The translations under genes were made by a program, and so were the position numbers. Under the pieces are notes generated by a model, which worked only from the letters and a program-made list of their open reading frames with translations, made no database searches and was not told the origin of the DNA. Positions 37,114 through 45,482 of a stretch of DNA of 64,000 nt are shown here, piece after piece; the first letter of the stretch is position 1; the number at the start of each line of letters is the position of its first letter. The DNA is taken from assembly GCF_024138125.1 (NCBI RefSeq), contig NZ_CP099993.1, positions 124,001 to 188,000 on the forward strand, in the 5' to 3' direction. Source of the stretch: Halorussus salilacus. Lineage in GTDB: Archaea; Halobacteriota; Halobacteria; Halobacteriales; Haladaptataceae.

Positions 37114-37890
37114 TTACACGCCCTCTTCGTACGTTTCAGCCCGGGGTTCGGCCTCCATCGCGACGAGCTGTTCGTACGTCCGTGCGGCCGTGGCGACGAA
37201 GAAGACGGTGATAAACGCCGAACCGAGCTCTGCGATCAGATAGCTCGGGATGTCGGGGAGAACGATTCCCGGAAGTCCGAAGCCGATGCTGACCACTATC
37301 GCGATGGCCACGACGAGGATTCCGAGTCCGAACAATCGCAGCCGATTGCCGTCGGTCAACCCCCAACTGCTCTGGAACCCCTCGACGAAGTTCTGGTCCT
37401 CGACCGCGACGTAAATCTGCCAGAAGAAGAGGCTCACGAGGAGGAACAGCCCCGGAACGACGAGGAAGACGAATCCGATGGTGACGAGGATGCCGAAGAC
37501 GATGCCACCGACGAGGAGGTTCAGCCCCGCCCACAGGAGGTTGTGTCTGAAGTTTTCTCGGGGTATCTCGTCCGTCTCGTCGCTCACGAACGTCCGTATC
37601 GCCGCGAGCACCACGGCGATGGAGACGACGGCGAGGAGCAACGAGAGGAGAGACGCGACCACCGGCGAGAGACCCAACGATGGCGCGTACGGTTGCATCC
37701 CTTCGGCAGGAACGGGACCCGTCCCCGGCCCGCCCATCGGGTCGGGAAGCGCGGACTGTCCAGCGGGGACGGGCGAGAGCAGTCCGTCGAGGAGAGAGAG
37801 CACGTAGAAGAGACCGACGAACACCAGTCCGTTTCGTGCCACGGTCCGTTCGTACCCCTCGCTCACGACAGCTTCGATGTCGATTGGCAT
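37114..37890 (-). CDS. Integral membrane protein (DUF7847-like)
   Basis: A 258-residue protein with about six transmembrane helices and a repeated glycerophosphodiester-phosphodiesterase-membrane-domain feel: GIVFGILVTIGFVFLVVPGLFLLVSLFFWQIYVAVEDQ, with the VVPGLFLLV-x-FFWQIYVAVED signature common in these families. A Pro/Gly-rich loop lies between helices 1 and 2. Function unknown; DUF number from memory. Confidence 0.65.
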   Translation of the reverse strand: MPIDIEAVVSEGYERTVARNGLVFVGLFYVLSLLDGLLSPVPAGQSALPDPMGGPGTGPVPAEGMQPYAPSLGLSPVVASLLSLLLAVVSIAVVLAAIRTFVSDETDEIPRENFRHNLLWAGLNLLVGGIVFGILVTIGFVFLVVPGLFLLVSLFFWQIYVAVEDQNFVEGFQSSWGLTDGNRLRLFGLGILVVAIAIVVSIGFGLPGIVLPDIPSYLIAELGSAFITVFFVATAARTYEQLVAMEAEPRAETYEEGV

Positions 37891-38121
37891 GCGTATCTTC
37901 GTTGAACCACTGCAACTACGAAAAAGGTGGTAGTGTCTCCGGGCTGAGAGAGTCAGTGTTCGTCACGGCACAGAATAATCTAACACTCCTAAGGAAAATT
38001 TCAAGTCAGGGCGTTGCTAGGACTCGCGTATGCGAAAGGGCGTATGCGCGGGTGTTAGAGCCACCCGTTTCGGACGTACTGACGGGTATAACCGTGAATC
38101 TTGTGCTATTGGAGGAGGACG

Positions 38122-38532
38122 ATGATAGACCTCACCGACCTCCAGGAGGACATCCTGACGCTCGCGGTCAAGAATCCCGAAATGACCAACGAGGAGATCG
38201 CCGACGTGCTCGACTGTTCGCCGAACTGGGTGGGTGAAGTCCGACGGAAGTACGAACACGCCGTTGATGAAAGCCAAGTCGACGATTCGCTGAATACCGT
38301 TCGGGGGAACGCACAGACCGTAAAAAGCAGTTCTGGCGGTGGCGGCCTTCTCGGCTTTTTCATCATCATGCCGCTGGAGTTGAGTCTTGCATTCACGGTA
38401 TGGGCATTGGAAAACAGTCTGAGGCTGTCTGTGTGGTTGCTGGAGAAAACGTTGGCACTCTCGATTTGGCTTCTGGAACTCCCGTTCCGGATTCTCGGTG
38501 GACTGGCCGGATCCAGTAAAAACGAACGATAA
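38122..38532 (+). CDS. HTH protein with an 11-residue amphipathic repeat tail
   Basis: A 136-residue protein. Residues 3-45 form an HTH (LQEDILTLAVKNPEMTNEE, IADVLDCSPNWVGEVRRKY). After a polar linker and GGGGLLGFF, three consecutive 11-residue units follow: TVWALENSLRL, SVWLLEKTLAL, SIWLLELPFRI. These would lie on or in the membrane. The ATG at 38122 follows a strong Shine-Dalgarno GGAGGAGG. It is 2 bases from the next gene, so they form an operon, perhaps a membrane-tethered regulator with its partner. Confidence 0.65.
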   Translation: MIDLTDLQEDILTLAVKNPEMTNEEIADVLDCSPNWVGEVRRKYEHAVDESQVDDSLNTVRGNAQTVKSSSGGGGLLGFFIIMPLELSLAFTVWALENSLRLSVWLLEKTLALSIWLLELPFRILGGLAGSSKNER

Positions 38533-38534
38533 CA

Positions 38535-39227
38535 ATGCCTGAGTTATGGATATACGGAGACAAGCATACCAGAAATCACGACGTAGTTACAGAGGAAATC
38601 AAAAATTATCTGCCCGAAGATGTAGAGATCATATTCTACGAAGGAGGTTTGAAAACGGAACCCTCCGTGGGTAGGTGGGTTCATTTACTCAATCCGATGT
38701 ACGTTCTGCTAAAGTTCTTAATCGTTCCAATGATGCTTCTGCAGCAATGGCGACGCGGATCGACAGGTGAGGCGGCAGGAGTTGTTGGAGCTAACAACGT
38801 TGCATCTATTTTTGATACGCCTGTTCGAGCTACCGATCTCCATCACCGGGATAAAATCCTAAAACAAGGCCCCATATCATTCATTTCAATTTGGTCCCTG
38901 CTCCTCTTTTCGGTATTAATTGCTCTGAACGAGACCATATCTGGTGCATTATTCCTTCTTGTCATAGGTAGTCTTACACATCGTCTGTATTTCTCAGCAT
39001 TCATTGATCCGGTCCGTGAACGGAAGATGGTTGATGACATCACAGAAGAAATAATAGAAAATAAGACTAGCAAGGTCGCCTTGGTTACTGGAAGTGCACA
39101 TGTTCGGTGGATAGAGAAATTAGCCAAGAACCGAGGTTTCGAAGTTCATACTGAGCGACGTGACGACTCTCGGTTGCGAATATTTCTCCGGTCACTCGCG
39201 TCTGTACCATACGGGCGATATCACTAG
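38535..39227 (+). CDS. TraB/GumN-like membrane protein
   Basis: A 230-residue AT-rich gene product. N-terminal LWIYGDKHTRNHDVVTEEI followed by VEIIFYEGG, and C-terminal VALVTGSAHVRWIEKLAKNRG, resemble the two His-containing blocks of TraB/GumN (Tiki-like) proteins. Two or three hydrophobic segments (near residues 55-75, 120-150) lie between them. Members of that superfamily include metalloproteases and pheromone-shutdown proteins; this is a distant match by eye. It follows the HTH gene by 2 bases. Confidence 0.5.
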   Translation: MPELWIYGDKHTRNHDVVTEEIKNYLPEDVEIIFYEGGLKTEPSVGRWVHLLNPMYVLLKFLIVPMMLLQQWRRGSTGEAAGVVGANNVASIFDTPVRATDLHHRDKILKQGPISFISIWSLLLFSVLIALNETISGALFLLVIGSLTHRLYFSAFIDPVRERKMVDDITEEIIENKTSKVALVTGSAHVRWIEKLAKNRGFEVHTERRDDSRLRIFLRSLASVPYGRYH

Positions 39228-39284
39228 TTTCCGTGGATAATCTTTCAAAAAGTCGAAATAGGCTCTATACAGGCCTAATGAAGG

Positions 39285-39965
39285 CTATCGAAACCGTCGA
39301 GGTGAATTCATTGTCTTTTGCTTCTTGATACGGGGGCGATTCTGTCTCTCACCATCTCTCTCAGATACGCTCCGATACGTTCTCACATATTCTGCTTCGT
39401 GAACTCTTTTGGCAGATTCCGGCGGAATGTAGTTTGGGAGATAGCCAATAACTCTATCTCGAAAGATAATGACTGAGAGAATAAGCCAGAATCCGCCGGA
39501 TATAATTGTTCCATCACCTTTCATGAAAAGGAGAGTCAACCAGATCCATGCAACTATTACATAGACTTTGAATAGACCTGCTGGGATGAATCTTAGGAAT
39601 ACACCCCATCGCATATCGTCAGAGTATATCGCGCTCGAAATTAACTCTACTACAGATGTCGTATCTGGTAATTTATTTGGCTTAACACCGGTTGCGAAGA
39701 ATGTCAAATGCTTTCGGATAATTGATGTTCTTCGAGAAGATTCCATACCTGCCTCATTTCCGAAGATAAGCAAAGAGGTATGATGTAACCATAATGTGGC
39801 ATAGAGTGAGAGAATCAAAAGCGAACAGGCTACAATAGAGTCAATGGACCCCAAGAACGGCAATTCCAGAAAGGTCTCTGAAGCGAGAATATAGAGATAC
39901 GTTCCAGGAATTATATACATTAAGCCATAACTCCGCTCTCCTAATCCCTGAATTGGATTTAACAT
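39285..39965 (-). CDS. AT-rich multi-pass membrane protein, unknown
   Basis: About 226 residues from the ATG at 39965 (MLNPIQGLGERSYGL). A TATA-like TTATATAC on the minus strand lies about 25 bases upstream, so this start fits leaderless transcription better than a TTG at 40016. Four or five helices: YIIPGTYLYILASETFL, IVACSLLILSLYATLWL, LFKVYVIVAWIWLTLLF and GGFWLILSVIIF. Cytoplasmic C-terminus basic. No family recognised; converges with the TraB-like gene. Confidence 0.55.
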   Translation of the reverse strand: MLNPIQGLGERSYGLMYIIPGTYLYILASETFLELPFLGSIDSIVACSLLILSLYATLWLHHTSLLIFGNEAGMESSRRTSIIRKHLTFFATGVKPNKLPDTTSVVELISSAIYSDDMRWGVFLRFIPAGLFKVYVIVAWIWLTLLFMKGDGTIISGGFWLILSVIIFRDRVIGYLPNYIPPESAKRVHEAEYVRTYRSVSERDGERQNRPRIKKQKTMNSPRRFR

Positions 39966-40092
39966 ACCTGTTTCATATATTTGGATGGTATATAATCCCC
40001 CTCCTGTTCTGACCAATTGTTAAGTGCTATTTTACTCAACTCCATCTCTCACGCGACTATACGGGGTTGCACGCGAACAGAAACAAATCCTG

Positions 40093-40131
40093 CTCGTTGC
40101 ACAAGTCGAGCGAGATTGGTTGTGCAATGAG
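40093..40131. promoter_or_regulatory. 12-bp inverted repeat, operator-like
   Basis: CTCGTTGCACAA (40093-40104) and TTGTGCAATGAG (40120-40131) match at 11 of 12 positions, 15 bases apart. They lie between the divergent membrane-protein gene and the gene at 40259, upstream of a TATA element TTTATATA (40192-40199). Confidence 0.45.
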
Positions 40132-40258
40132 CGCCTCTCCGCGCTACCATTCCCCCCAACCTCTGGCATGATTGTGTCGCTCTCGAACCCTATTTATATA
40201 CTATCCACGTTTGAGTGACCGCAGAATACTAGGTTCATGGGGAGGTTGTGCAACGAGT

Positions 40259-40534
40259 ATGCGAATCGAAGCCACCGCAACGCGGAAACGGAAGTGGGAG
40301 AACCTAAAGGAAGCCACCGGAAAAGGCCACAAGTCGACTGCTCTCGACACCGCGGCCGAATACTACTTGAAGATGGCTGGGGATACCACGGCCGTGCCTG
40401 TCGGTGCGATAGAGGAACTGATGGAACTCGCAGTTGAGGAGGGCTCGGTTACGCCTGAAGAGATTGCAGATGTCTTAGACACCGAGCAACTACATGTTCA
40501 GGCAAGGACTAGTTGGTCCGTCGGTAACAAATAA
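40259..40534 (+). CDS. Small island protein with KRKWENLKEATGKGHKS motif
   Basis: A 91-residue protein. RKRKWENLKEATGKGHKSTALDTAAEYYLKM matches small haloarchaeal proteins (recalled as DUF7386) common in plasmids, proviruses and islands, probably ribbon- or HTH-like DNA binders. A GGGGAGGTT Shine-Dalgarno-like run lies 14 bases upstream of the ATG, after a TATA element at 40192. Higher GC than its neighbours. It is followed by a 175-base AT-rich gap. Confidence 0.6.
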   Translation: MRIEATATRKRKWENLKEATGKGHKSTALDTAAEYYLKMAGDTTAVPVGAIEELMELAVEEGSVTPEEIADVLDTEQLHVQARTSWSVGNK

Positions 40535-40709
40535 AATATTTTCATCCACATAACAAAATTGTGATGGTATTTAAGGCGTTATCTTGTGTGCCAGAGTCCT
40601 CAATCCACGACTATAAATAACAATTAACAAGCACAATAATATTCTGGGTTTTGTTCGAGATAAAATCCATATCTAAAGAGTAATATACCACCTAGTGTAA
40701 TCGATTAAT

Positions 40710-42437
40710 ATGGAGTCAAGTCTCCAATCATTTGAGATTGAAAATTATAAGTCCATAAAAACCTCTGGGAAGGTCAAACTACCCGGGATAACTTTAGTTC
40801 TCGGACCTAATAGCTCAGGCAAGACAAATATAATTGAATCACTTCTGCTGTTAAAGCAAACCTTTGAAAATAACGAACTAGACTTAGTCCTCAATGGGAA
40901 TAATATCAAAACGGGGGAATTTAAAAATATAGTTTTTGAGAAGGATGTTAACCGGAGTCTCGTTTATCGGTTCTTCTTCGATAGAGGATTAGAAGATCAA
41001 GACCCTGCACTAATCTGCCCAGTATGTCACAAGGAATACACCTATGAGGGGTACTTTACCAACCATATGGAAGATGTGCATGGTGATTTTTGGGAAGAAA
41101 ATCAGGGAGATATTGCAAAATACAGCAACTTCTTTAGTCGCGATAAATTTGTTGAATTCAAATATCGGTTCGATAAGGAGGAGAAGCGAAGTAGATTTTA
41201 TTCTATCAAGTTTGGCAATCCAACGCCAGAAGACGGACTTTATATCTCTTCTATCGAATTTATTGATAAAGGAAAGAAAGTCGGAATGAAGGTTAAAGAC
41301 ACGAATGGAGAACTTATTATAGATATATCCGTTTCTCTAGAATTGCCAACAAGAGCGGGTGATTCTGAAGAAGACAGCAGTCGTAACACATTGTTTGATT
41401 CAAACCCTAACTTTCTCCCTCGACAGATGCATGCTATTATTTACTCACTTATCCCACAGGTAGACGATAGACCACCTTGGTTCAGAAGTCCTGAAAAAGT
41501 AGGACAGAACGAACAGTTCCTTAATATACACAAACACAAGAATAAAGTGCAAGATTTCATGAATCATGCTGACGAAACAGAGGGATTAGAGGACAGTATA
41601 GAAGTAAAAGAGATTTCAACAGGGTTGTTAGCGCGATTAGCAGGCACAATACAAAAATCAGCACCAAGGATAAATGATATACAGAATTTCTTAGATAATA
41701 TAAAACATGTTGGCCCACTTCGTAATTCACCACGTCGAATTTATTTCGGGGCAGGCGGTAGCCCTGGTCTTCAAGCGGAGGGACACAATCAAGTAGAAGA
41801 TAAGATTTTCTCGGCTGAACGTTCCGGAAATAGAGGATTGATCGAGAAAACGAACCAGTGGCTATCTGAGACGGGATTTGATTGCCAACTAGATGTCTCC
41901 AAAGTTGGTGTCGGCGATCTCTATCAGCTCGAGGTAAAACAATCTGGATTATCGGTGAACTTAGCTGATACTGGCTTTGGACTCTCACAAACTCTACCTA
42001 TAATAATTGAATGTATAACTATGCAAATGGAGGACGATTCCCCGCAAAGAGGCCCATATCGGTTTGCTCCATTCCGTTCATCCAACAACCAAAAACCATT
42101 AGCTCTGATTGAGCAACCAGAAATCCATCTTAATCCGCGTATTGAAGCCTCATTAGCAGACTTCTTCATAGATGTGATGGAGTCGGGGACGAATCTCATT
42201 ATAGAGACCCATTCAGAATACCTTCTCAATAGATTACAGAGAAGAGTCGTTGATGGGAAAATTGAGAATAAAGACCAATTAGTGATATACTTCATATCTA
42301 AAGAAGGTATCGAGAGCAAAGTTAAAGAAATAAAGGTTTCTTCTTCAGGAAGCCTTAGTGATTGGCCTGAAGGATTCTTCCAAGATGATTTCGAAGATGC
42401 AGTGGAAATCCTCAAGGAGTCGATGAAGGATGAGTGA
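40710..42437 (+). CDS. OLD/AAA15-like ATPase (DUF3696 type) with inserted C2H2 zinc finger
   Basis: A 575-residue ABC-type ATPase. Walker A LGPNSSGKTNIIES at residues 31-44; signature-like NLADTGFGLSQTLPII near 415; Walker B PLALIEQPEIHLNP near 470; ETHSEYLLNRLQRR near 505. Residues 103-124 hold a zinc finger, C103-x2-C106-x12-H119-x4-H124, inserted after the first strands. Such ATPases partner with nucleases or TOPRIM proteins in several phage-defence systems. It overlaps the PIN-like gene by 8 bases. Codon use is strikingly AT-rich compared with the chromosome, which indicates transfer. Confidence 0.85.
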   Translation: MESSLQSFEIENYKSIKTSGKVKLPGITLVLGPNSSGKTNIIESLLLLKQTFENNELDLVLNGNNIKTGEFKNIVFEKDVNRSLVYRFFFDRGLEDQDPALICPVCHKEYTYEGYFTNHMEDVHGDFWEENQGDIAKYSNFFSRDKFVEFKYRFDKEEKRSRFYSIKFGNPTPEDGLYISSIEFIDKGKKVGMKVKDTNGELIIDISVSLELPTRAGDSEEDSSRNTLFDSNPNFLPRQMHAIIYSLIPQVDDRPPWFRSPEKVGQNEQFLNIHKHKNKVQDFMNHADETEGLEDSIEVKEISTGLLARLAGTIQKSAPRINDIQNFLDNIKHVGPLRNSPRRIYFGAGGSPGLQAEGHNQVEDKIFSAERSGNRGLIEKTNQWLSETGFDCQLDVSKVGVGDLYQLEVKQSGLSVNLADTGFGLSQTLPIIIECITMQMEDDSPQRGPYRFAPFRSSNNQKPLALIEQPEIHLNPRIEASLADFFIDVMESGTNLIIETHSEYLLNRLQRRVVDGKIENKDQLVIYFISKEGIESKVKEIKVSSSGSLSDWPEGFFQDDFEDAVEILKESMKDE

Positions 42438-42906
42438 ATCATTCGTCATAGATGCCAATGTCATAGCCTTTGCAGCTGGCGCTCATGGTGAAGACGAACA
42501 AAATGCTGCATGTCTAAATATTGTCTCCAAGATAATGTTAGAAGAAGACCTCTGTTTTGCTTTAGATACAGAGGGTAAGATTCTTGGAGAATATAAGAGC
42601 AATTTAAGCAACTATAAGAACCCTCACACAAAGTTGATACAGGAATATATTGAGAAGCAATTGAAACAGAAAGATGGAATAACATTTCATATTCCAGAAC
42701 ATGAGTCGGAAGTGGAGGAATTAAAAGCCAAAGGCTTCCACGATGATGATCTAATATTTGTTCGGGTCGCTCCTAAGACCAGTTCTCAAACAATTACAAG
42801 TTGTGATAGTAATTCCTTCTTAGATGATGAATACAAGGACTGGATTGAATCAGAATTGGGGGTCTCAGTTTTTCCTCCAGAAGAATTTAATCCAAGTTCT
42901 AATTGA
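42430..42906 (+). CDS. PIN-like nuclease, partner of the ATPase
   Basis: A 158-residue protein. Acidic residues fit a PIN active site: D8 (FVIDANVI), E54 (ILGEYKSNL), D105-D107 (FHDDDLIFVRVA) and D126 (SCDSNSFLDD). PIN domains usually cut single-stranded RNA. It starts inside the ATPase gene, so the pair is translationally coupled; the ATPase is a natural sensor or regulator and the PIN protein the effector. No small classical VapB antitoxin precedes it. AT-rich like its partner. Confidence 0.75.
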   Translation: MSESFVIDANVIAFAAGAHGEDEQNAACLNIVSKIMLEEDLCFALDTEGKILGEYKSNLSNYKNPHTKLIQEYIEKQLKQKDGITFHIPEHESEVEELKAKGFHDDDLIFVRVAPKTSSQTITSCDSNSFLDDEYKDWIESELGVSVFPPEEFNPSSN

Positions 42907-43090
42907 TAGATTTATCTTTCCTCGGTGAATGGATTGTTGCGGTTTCACTATTCTCTTTACCCGTCCAAAGAATTTCATCGCCACCTTCGATACCGAGTTC
43001 CTCGACGACATCCTTCGGAATCGTGACCTGAATCACGCCGTTGCCTTCCTGTGCCGTCCGTGTATCCGCGAATTTCTGTCTGATTCCCAT
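42899..43090 (-). CDS. AbrB/SpoVT-like DNA-binding protein
   Basis: A 63-residue swapped-hairpin AbrB protein: GNGVIQVTIPKDVVEELGIEGGDEILWTG is the family core. It may act as antitoxin-like repressor or chromosomal regulator. It converges on the PIN gene with an 8-base overlap at their ends. Intermediate GC. Confidence 0.8.
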   Translation of the reverse strand: MGIRQKFADTRTAQEGNGVIQVTIPKDVVEELGIEGGDEILWTGKENSETATIHSPRKDKSIN

Positions 43091-43373
43091 GATTACTCTG
43101 CACTTCCTGCGAACCGTCTGTGTAATAAATGTGCAGGGTCCCCTGAGCGGCTATGTAGCGACACCCCGGCAACCATACATAATTTGTCAATTTATCGGTG
43201 GGGAAGTTAGACCACGGAGTACCGACCGGTCGCTCCGGTCGTGATACTTCCATGACTCGGTAAACAGGGCACGAACGCCCAAACACCTCCTTTTTGAAGG
43301 ACACGGAACGACGGTGAAGAACTACAGCGAGCAACGAAGACGCATCACTCGTCCTCGTTACGCCGCGAAAGAG

Positions 43374-43554
43374 TGGGGTCGGAGGGATTTGAACCCCCGA
43401 TCGACTGATATCTCCGGTCTCGTGCGCCTCGGAACTCCAGAGGGTCGTCAACGCGAACCGATGATCAGTCGGCCGCTCGGTATATCAGCTGGAGTCTCGT
43501 CCCGGGCGCGTGGCCTCTGGAGTCAGTCGCCATCCCTGGCTTGGCCACGACCCC
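43374..43554 (-). tRNA. tRNA-Trp (CCA) with intron
   Basis: Acceptor arms GGGGTCG (5', ending at 43554) and CGACCCC with discriminator A at 43374. The D arm TGGCCAAGCCAGGGATGGCGA, the anticodon region GACTCCAGA (CCA) and the T arm GGGGGTTCAAATCCC are clear. About 105 extra bases follow the anticodon, the known position of the haloarchaeal tRNA-Trp intron, which in Haloferax encodes a box C/D guide RNA for its own pre-tRNA. CTGA and GATGA-like boxes are visible in the intron here. Confidence 0.92.
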
Positions 43555-43599
43555 GCAGGAGACCGTTGGTCCAAGCGCCCTAAAGGGGTTTCGATTTTC

Positions 43600-43827
43600 T
43601 CACTCCCGGTCGGTCTCGGCCCACTCGCAGTCCTGGCACTTCCACCCGGTGACGAACTCGGTCACGCTGGGCATGTAGCCGACCGAAAGCACGTCCCCGC
43701 CGCAGTCGGGGCACTCGCGGTCGGCCTCCTCGATGGCCTCGGCGTCCATCACGTCTCCGTCCTCGATCAGCTCGGCGAGTGACTCGGGGGTCACCATCCG
43801 GCCCTGGACGACGCGGTTGTCGCTCAT
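43600..43827 (-). CDS. DUF5795-like zinc-ribbon protein
   Basis: A 75-residue protein with CPDCGG and CQDCEW knuckles forming one zinc ribbon, plus the conserved start NRVVQGRMVTPESLAELIE and GYMPSVTEFVTGWK. It matches a small haloarchaeal family I know as DUF5795. Function unknown. It lies upstream of tRNA-Trp on the same strand. Confidence 0.8.
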   Translation of the reverse strand: MSDNRVVQGRMVTPESLAELIEDGDVMDAEAIEEADRECPDCGGDVLSVGYMPSVTEFVTGWKCQDCEWAETDRE

Positions 43828-43954
43828 AATTGGATGGACTCGTCCCGTCCGTGTAAGCCTTCTCGTCTGCGTGGAGTGTTAGTTCTCTCTGGCGAGGAAG
43901 TCGTGAGGCGAAGGAGGTTTTGACGACTTCCCGCGAATCAGGTTGCGAATACGG

Positions 43955-44030
43955 AGAACAGCCGGAAAGCCCCCGCCCGCTCGCGGACCGTAGGCCCGCG
44001 AGCGGGCGGCCCCTTTCAGTCCCACCCGCG
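43955..44030 (-). repeat. R1 long-hairpin repeat, short copy C
   Basis: Reverse orientation to copies A and B. GAAAG (43965-43969) pairs with CTTTC (44013-44017); GCCCGCTCGCG pairs with CGCGAGCGGGC; the middle arms of A and B are missing, leaving a 13-base loop. The flank GGGTGGGACTGAAAG is shared with the other copies. Confidence 0.75.
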
Positions 44031-44100
44031 GTGGTTCAGTCGGTTGGCTCTACGATGGTTTCTTCGAATAGCTATCGCAGTCCGAAAATCGTCCCCGCCG

Positions 44101-44985
44101 TCACAGCCAGGGTTCACGCTCGTCGTCGGGGTAGCCGTACGACGAGTCGCCATCGCGGTCGCCCGAGCCGTCGGTCGCGAGCGCCTGCACGCCCGACGAC
44201 GCGCCCGCGTCCGCGGGCGCGTCGTCGTCTATCGGATCGGTCTCGGGCTCGTCCCCGGCGGTCGCCTCGCCGGGGTCGAACGCGAGCAGGCTGGTGACCG
44301 CCAGCACCGCCAGCGGGGCGTTGCCGGGCGCGAGTTCGAGGATGCTCAGTGGCAGGACGCCCAGCGCGACCGCGCTCCCGAACCGGAAGCGGTCGATGTC
44401 CACGACGTCGCGCAGCCACGGCGAGGTCAGCGCGACGGCCAGCGCGAACGCGACGCCCGTGGCCGCCGCCGCGGTGGCCTTCAGGATGAGCAGGTAGTCG
44501 ACCGTCGCGACCTGAAAGCCGCCGGGCTGGAGGCTGGCGACGAACCCGAGGCCGACGATGACCGCCGGACGGGGAAGGTACTCGCCGACGCGCGAGCTCG
44601 CGGTCTTGGCGGCGATGGCGAGCATGACCAGCGCGGCGAACCGCTCGAAGATGACGGTGTCGAGCACGCTCTCGATGGTCGGAGCGAACGCCGCCTCGAC
44701 CGCCGCGATGGCGACGATGCCGACGCCGACCGTCAGCACCGACGTAGCCTGCTCGCGGGGCGTGCCGTCCATCTCCGCGAGGATGACCGCGACGGTGGCG
44801 CTCCCGCCGAAGACCAGCAAGCCGATCTGGACGATTCCGGTGACGGAGTCGACCGCGCCCGCGAGGACCAGCGCCGGGAAGATGCCGTCCACCAGCGGCA
44901 GGCCCATCACGGTGGCCAGTAGCTTCGTCGCGCCGCCTACCTGTCGCTCCAGGCGAAGCGCTATCGGATGCTGTGAGCTACTCAT
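44101..44985 (-). CDS. DUF5794-like integral membrane protein
   Basis: A 294-residue protein with seven or eight predicted helices (for example GIFPALVLAGAVDSVTGIVQIGLLVFG and ALVMLAIAAKTA) and a disordered acidic tail of 70 residues ending DDEREPWL. It starts SSSQHPIALRLERQVGGATKLL, which I recall for the haloarchaeal DUF5794 family. Transport or lipid role unknown. Confidence 0.75.
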   Translation of the reverse strand: MSSSQHPIALRLERQVGGATKLLATVMGLPLVDGIFPALVLAGAVDSVTGIVQIGLLVFGGSATVAVILAEMDGTPREQATSVLTVGVGIVAIAAVEAAFAPTIESVLDTVIFERFAALVMLAIAAKTASSRVGEYLPRPAVIVGLGFVASLQPGGFQVATVDYLLILKATAAAATGVAFALAVALTSPWLRDVVDIDRFRFGSAVALGVLPLSILELAPGNAPLAVLAVTSLLAFDPGEATAGDEPETDPIDDDAPADAGASSGVQALATDGSGDRDGDSSYGYPDDEREPWL

Positions 44986-45482
44986 GACCTACTAGCTGGC
45001 GTGGCCGTGACCATCGGCCGAACGGTGATGTGAGTCGCGGTACCTGCGGTGGCCCGAGTCGCGTCCGAGGTCCCACCGTCGTCCCACGAATGTATTCTCT
45101 ACCAGTGTAAGAAACGCCATCGCGAACGGTTTGAAGCGGGTGCCGGAGTCGAGGCTCGTTCGACCGGCGATGCGCGATGCGATGGGACTGGTAGAGTCCA
45201 TACTCCTAACGAGTCGCGTTTCCAGCATAAACGTTGCGTGAGAGACAACCCCAATCGAGAGAAGAACGTAGTTTTACCCCGGTTGAAAATATAGAATCGT
45301 TCGTTAGACCCGGTTTATTTTCTCGTTTCCCCACCGGTTCGATTCCACTCCTGTCGAGTCGTCCCGCCGGGTCTCCTCGCCAGATCGCCAGCATTCCACG
45401 TTCGTGCATACCGGTAGTGCCATCGAGGGCCAAACCACCAACATCTCGCAACCCTTTTGAGAGCCGGGTCCCTTCGGCTTAT
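44986..45482. other. Intergenic stretch without a supported gene
   Basis: Several short frames exist on both strands but none has haloarchaeal composition or a recognisable fold. The AT-rich patch GTTTTACCCCGGTTGAAAA near 45270 and CCCTTTTGAG near 45449 are promoter candidates; the latter is well spaced (about 30 bases) for guaB. Confidence 0.4.

Noticed and set aside
42430-43090. Reading the PIN and AbrB genes as a classical VapBC toxin-antitoxin pair
   Set aside because: They converge instead of forming a co-directional antitoxin-toxin operon, and the PIN gene is coupled to the ATPase.
44992-45451. Short minus-strand frames between the DUF5794-like gene and guaB
   Set aside because: Mixed composition, no motif and no promoter placement; not supported as genes.
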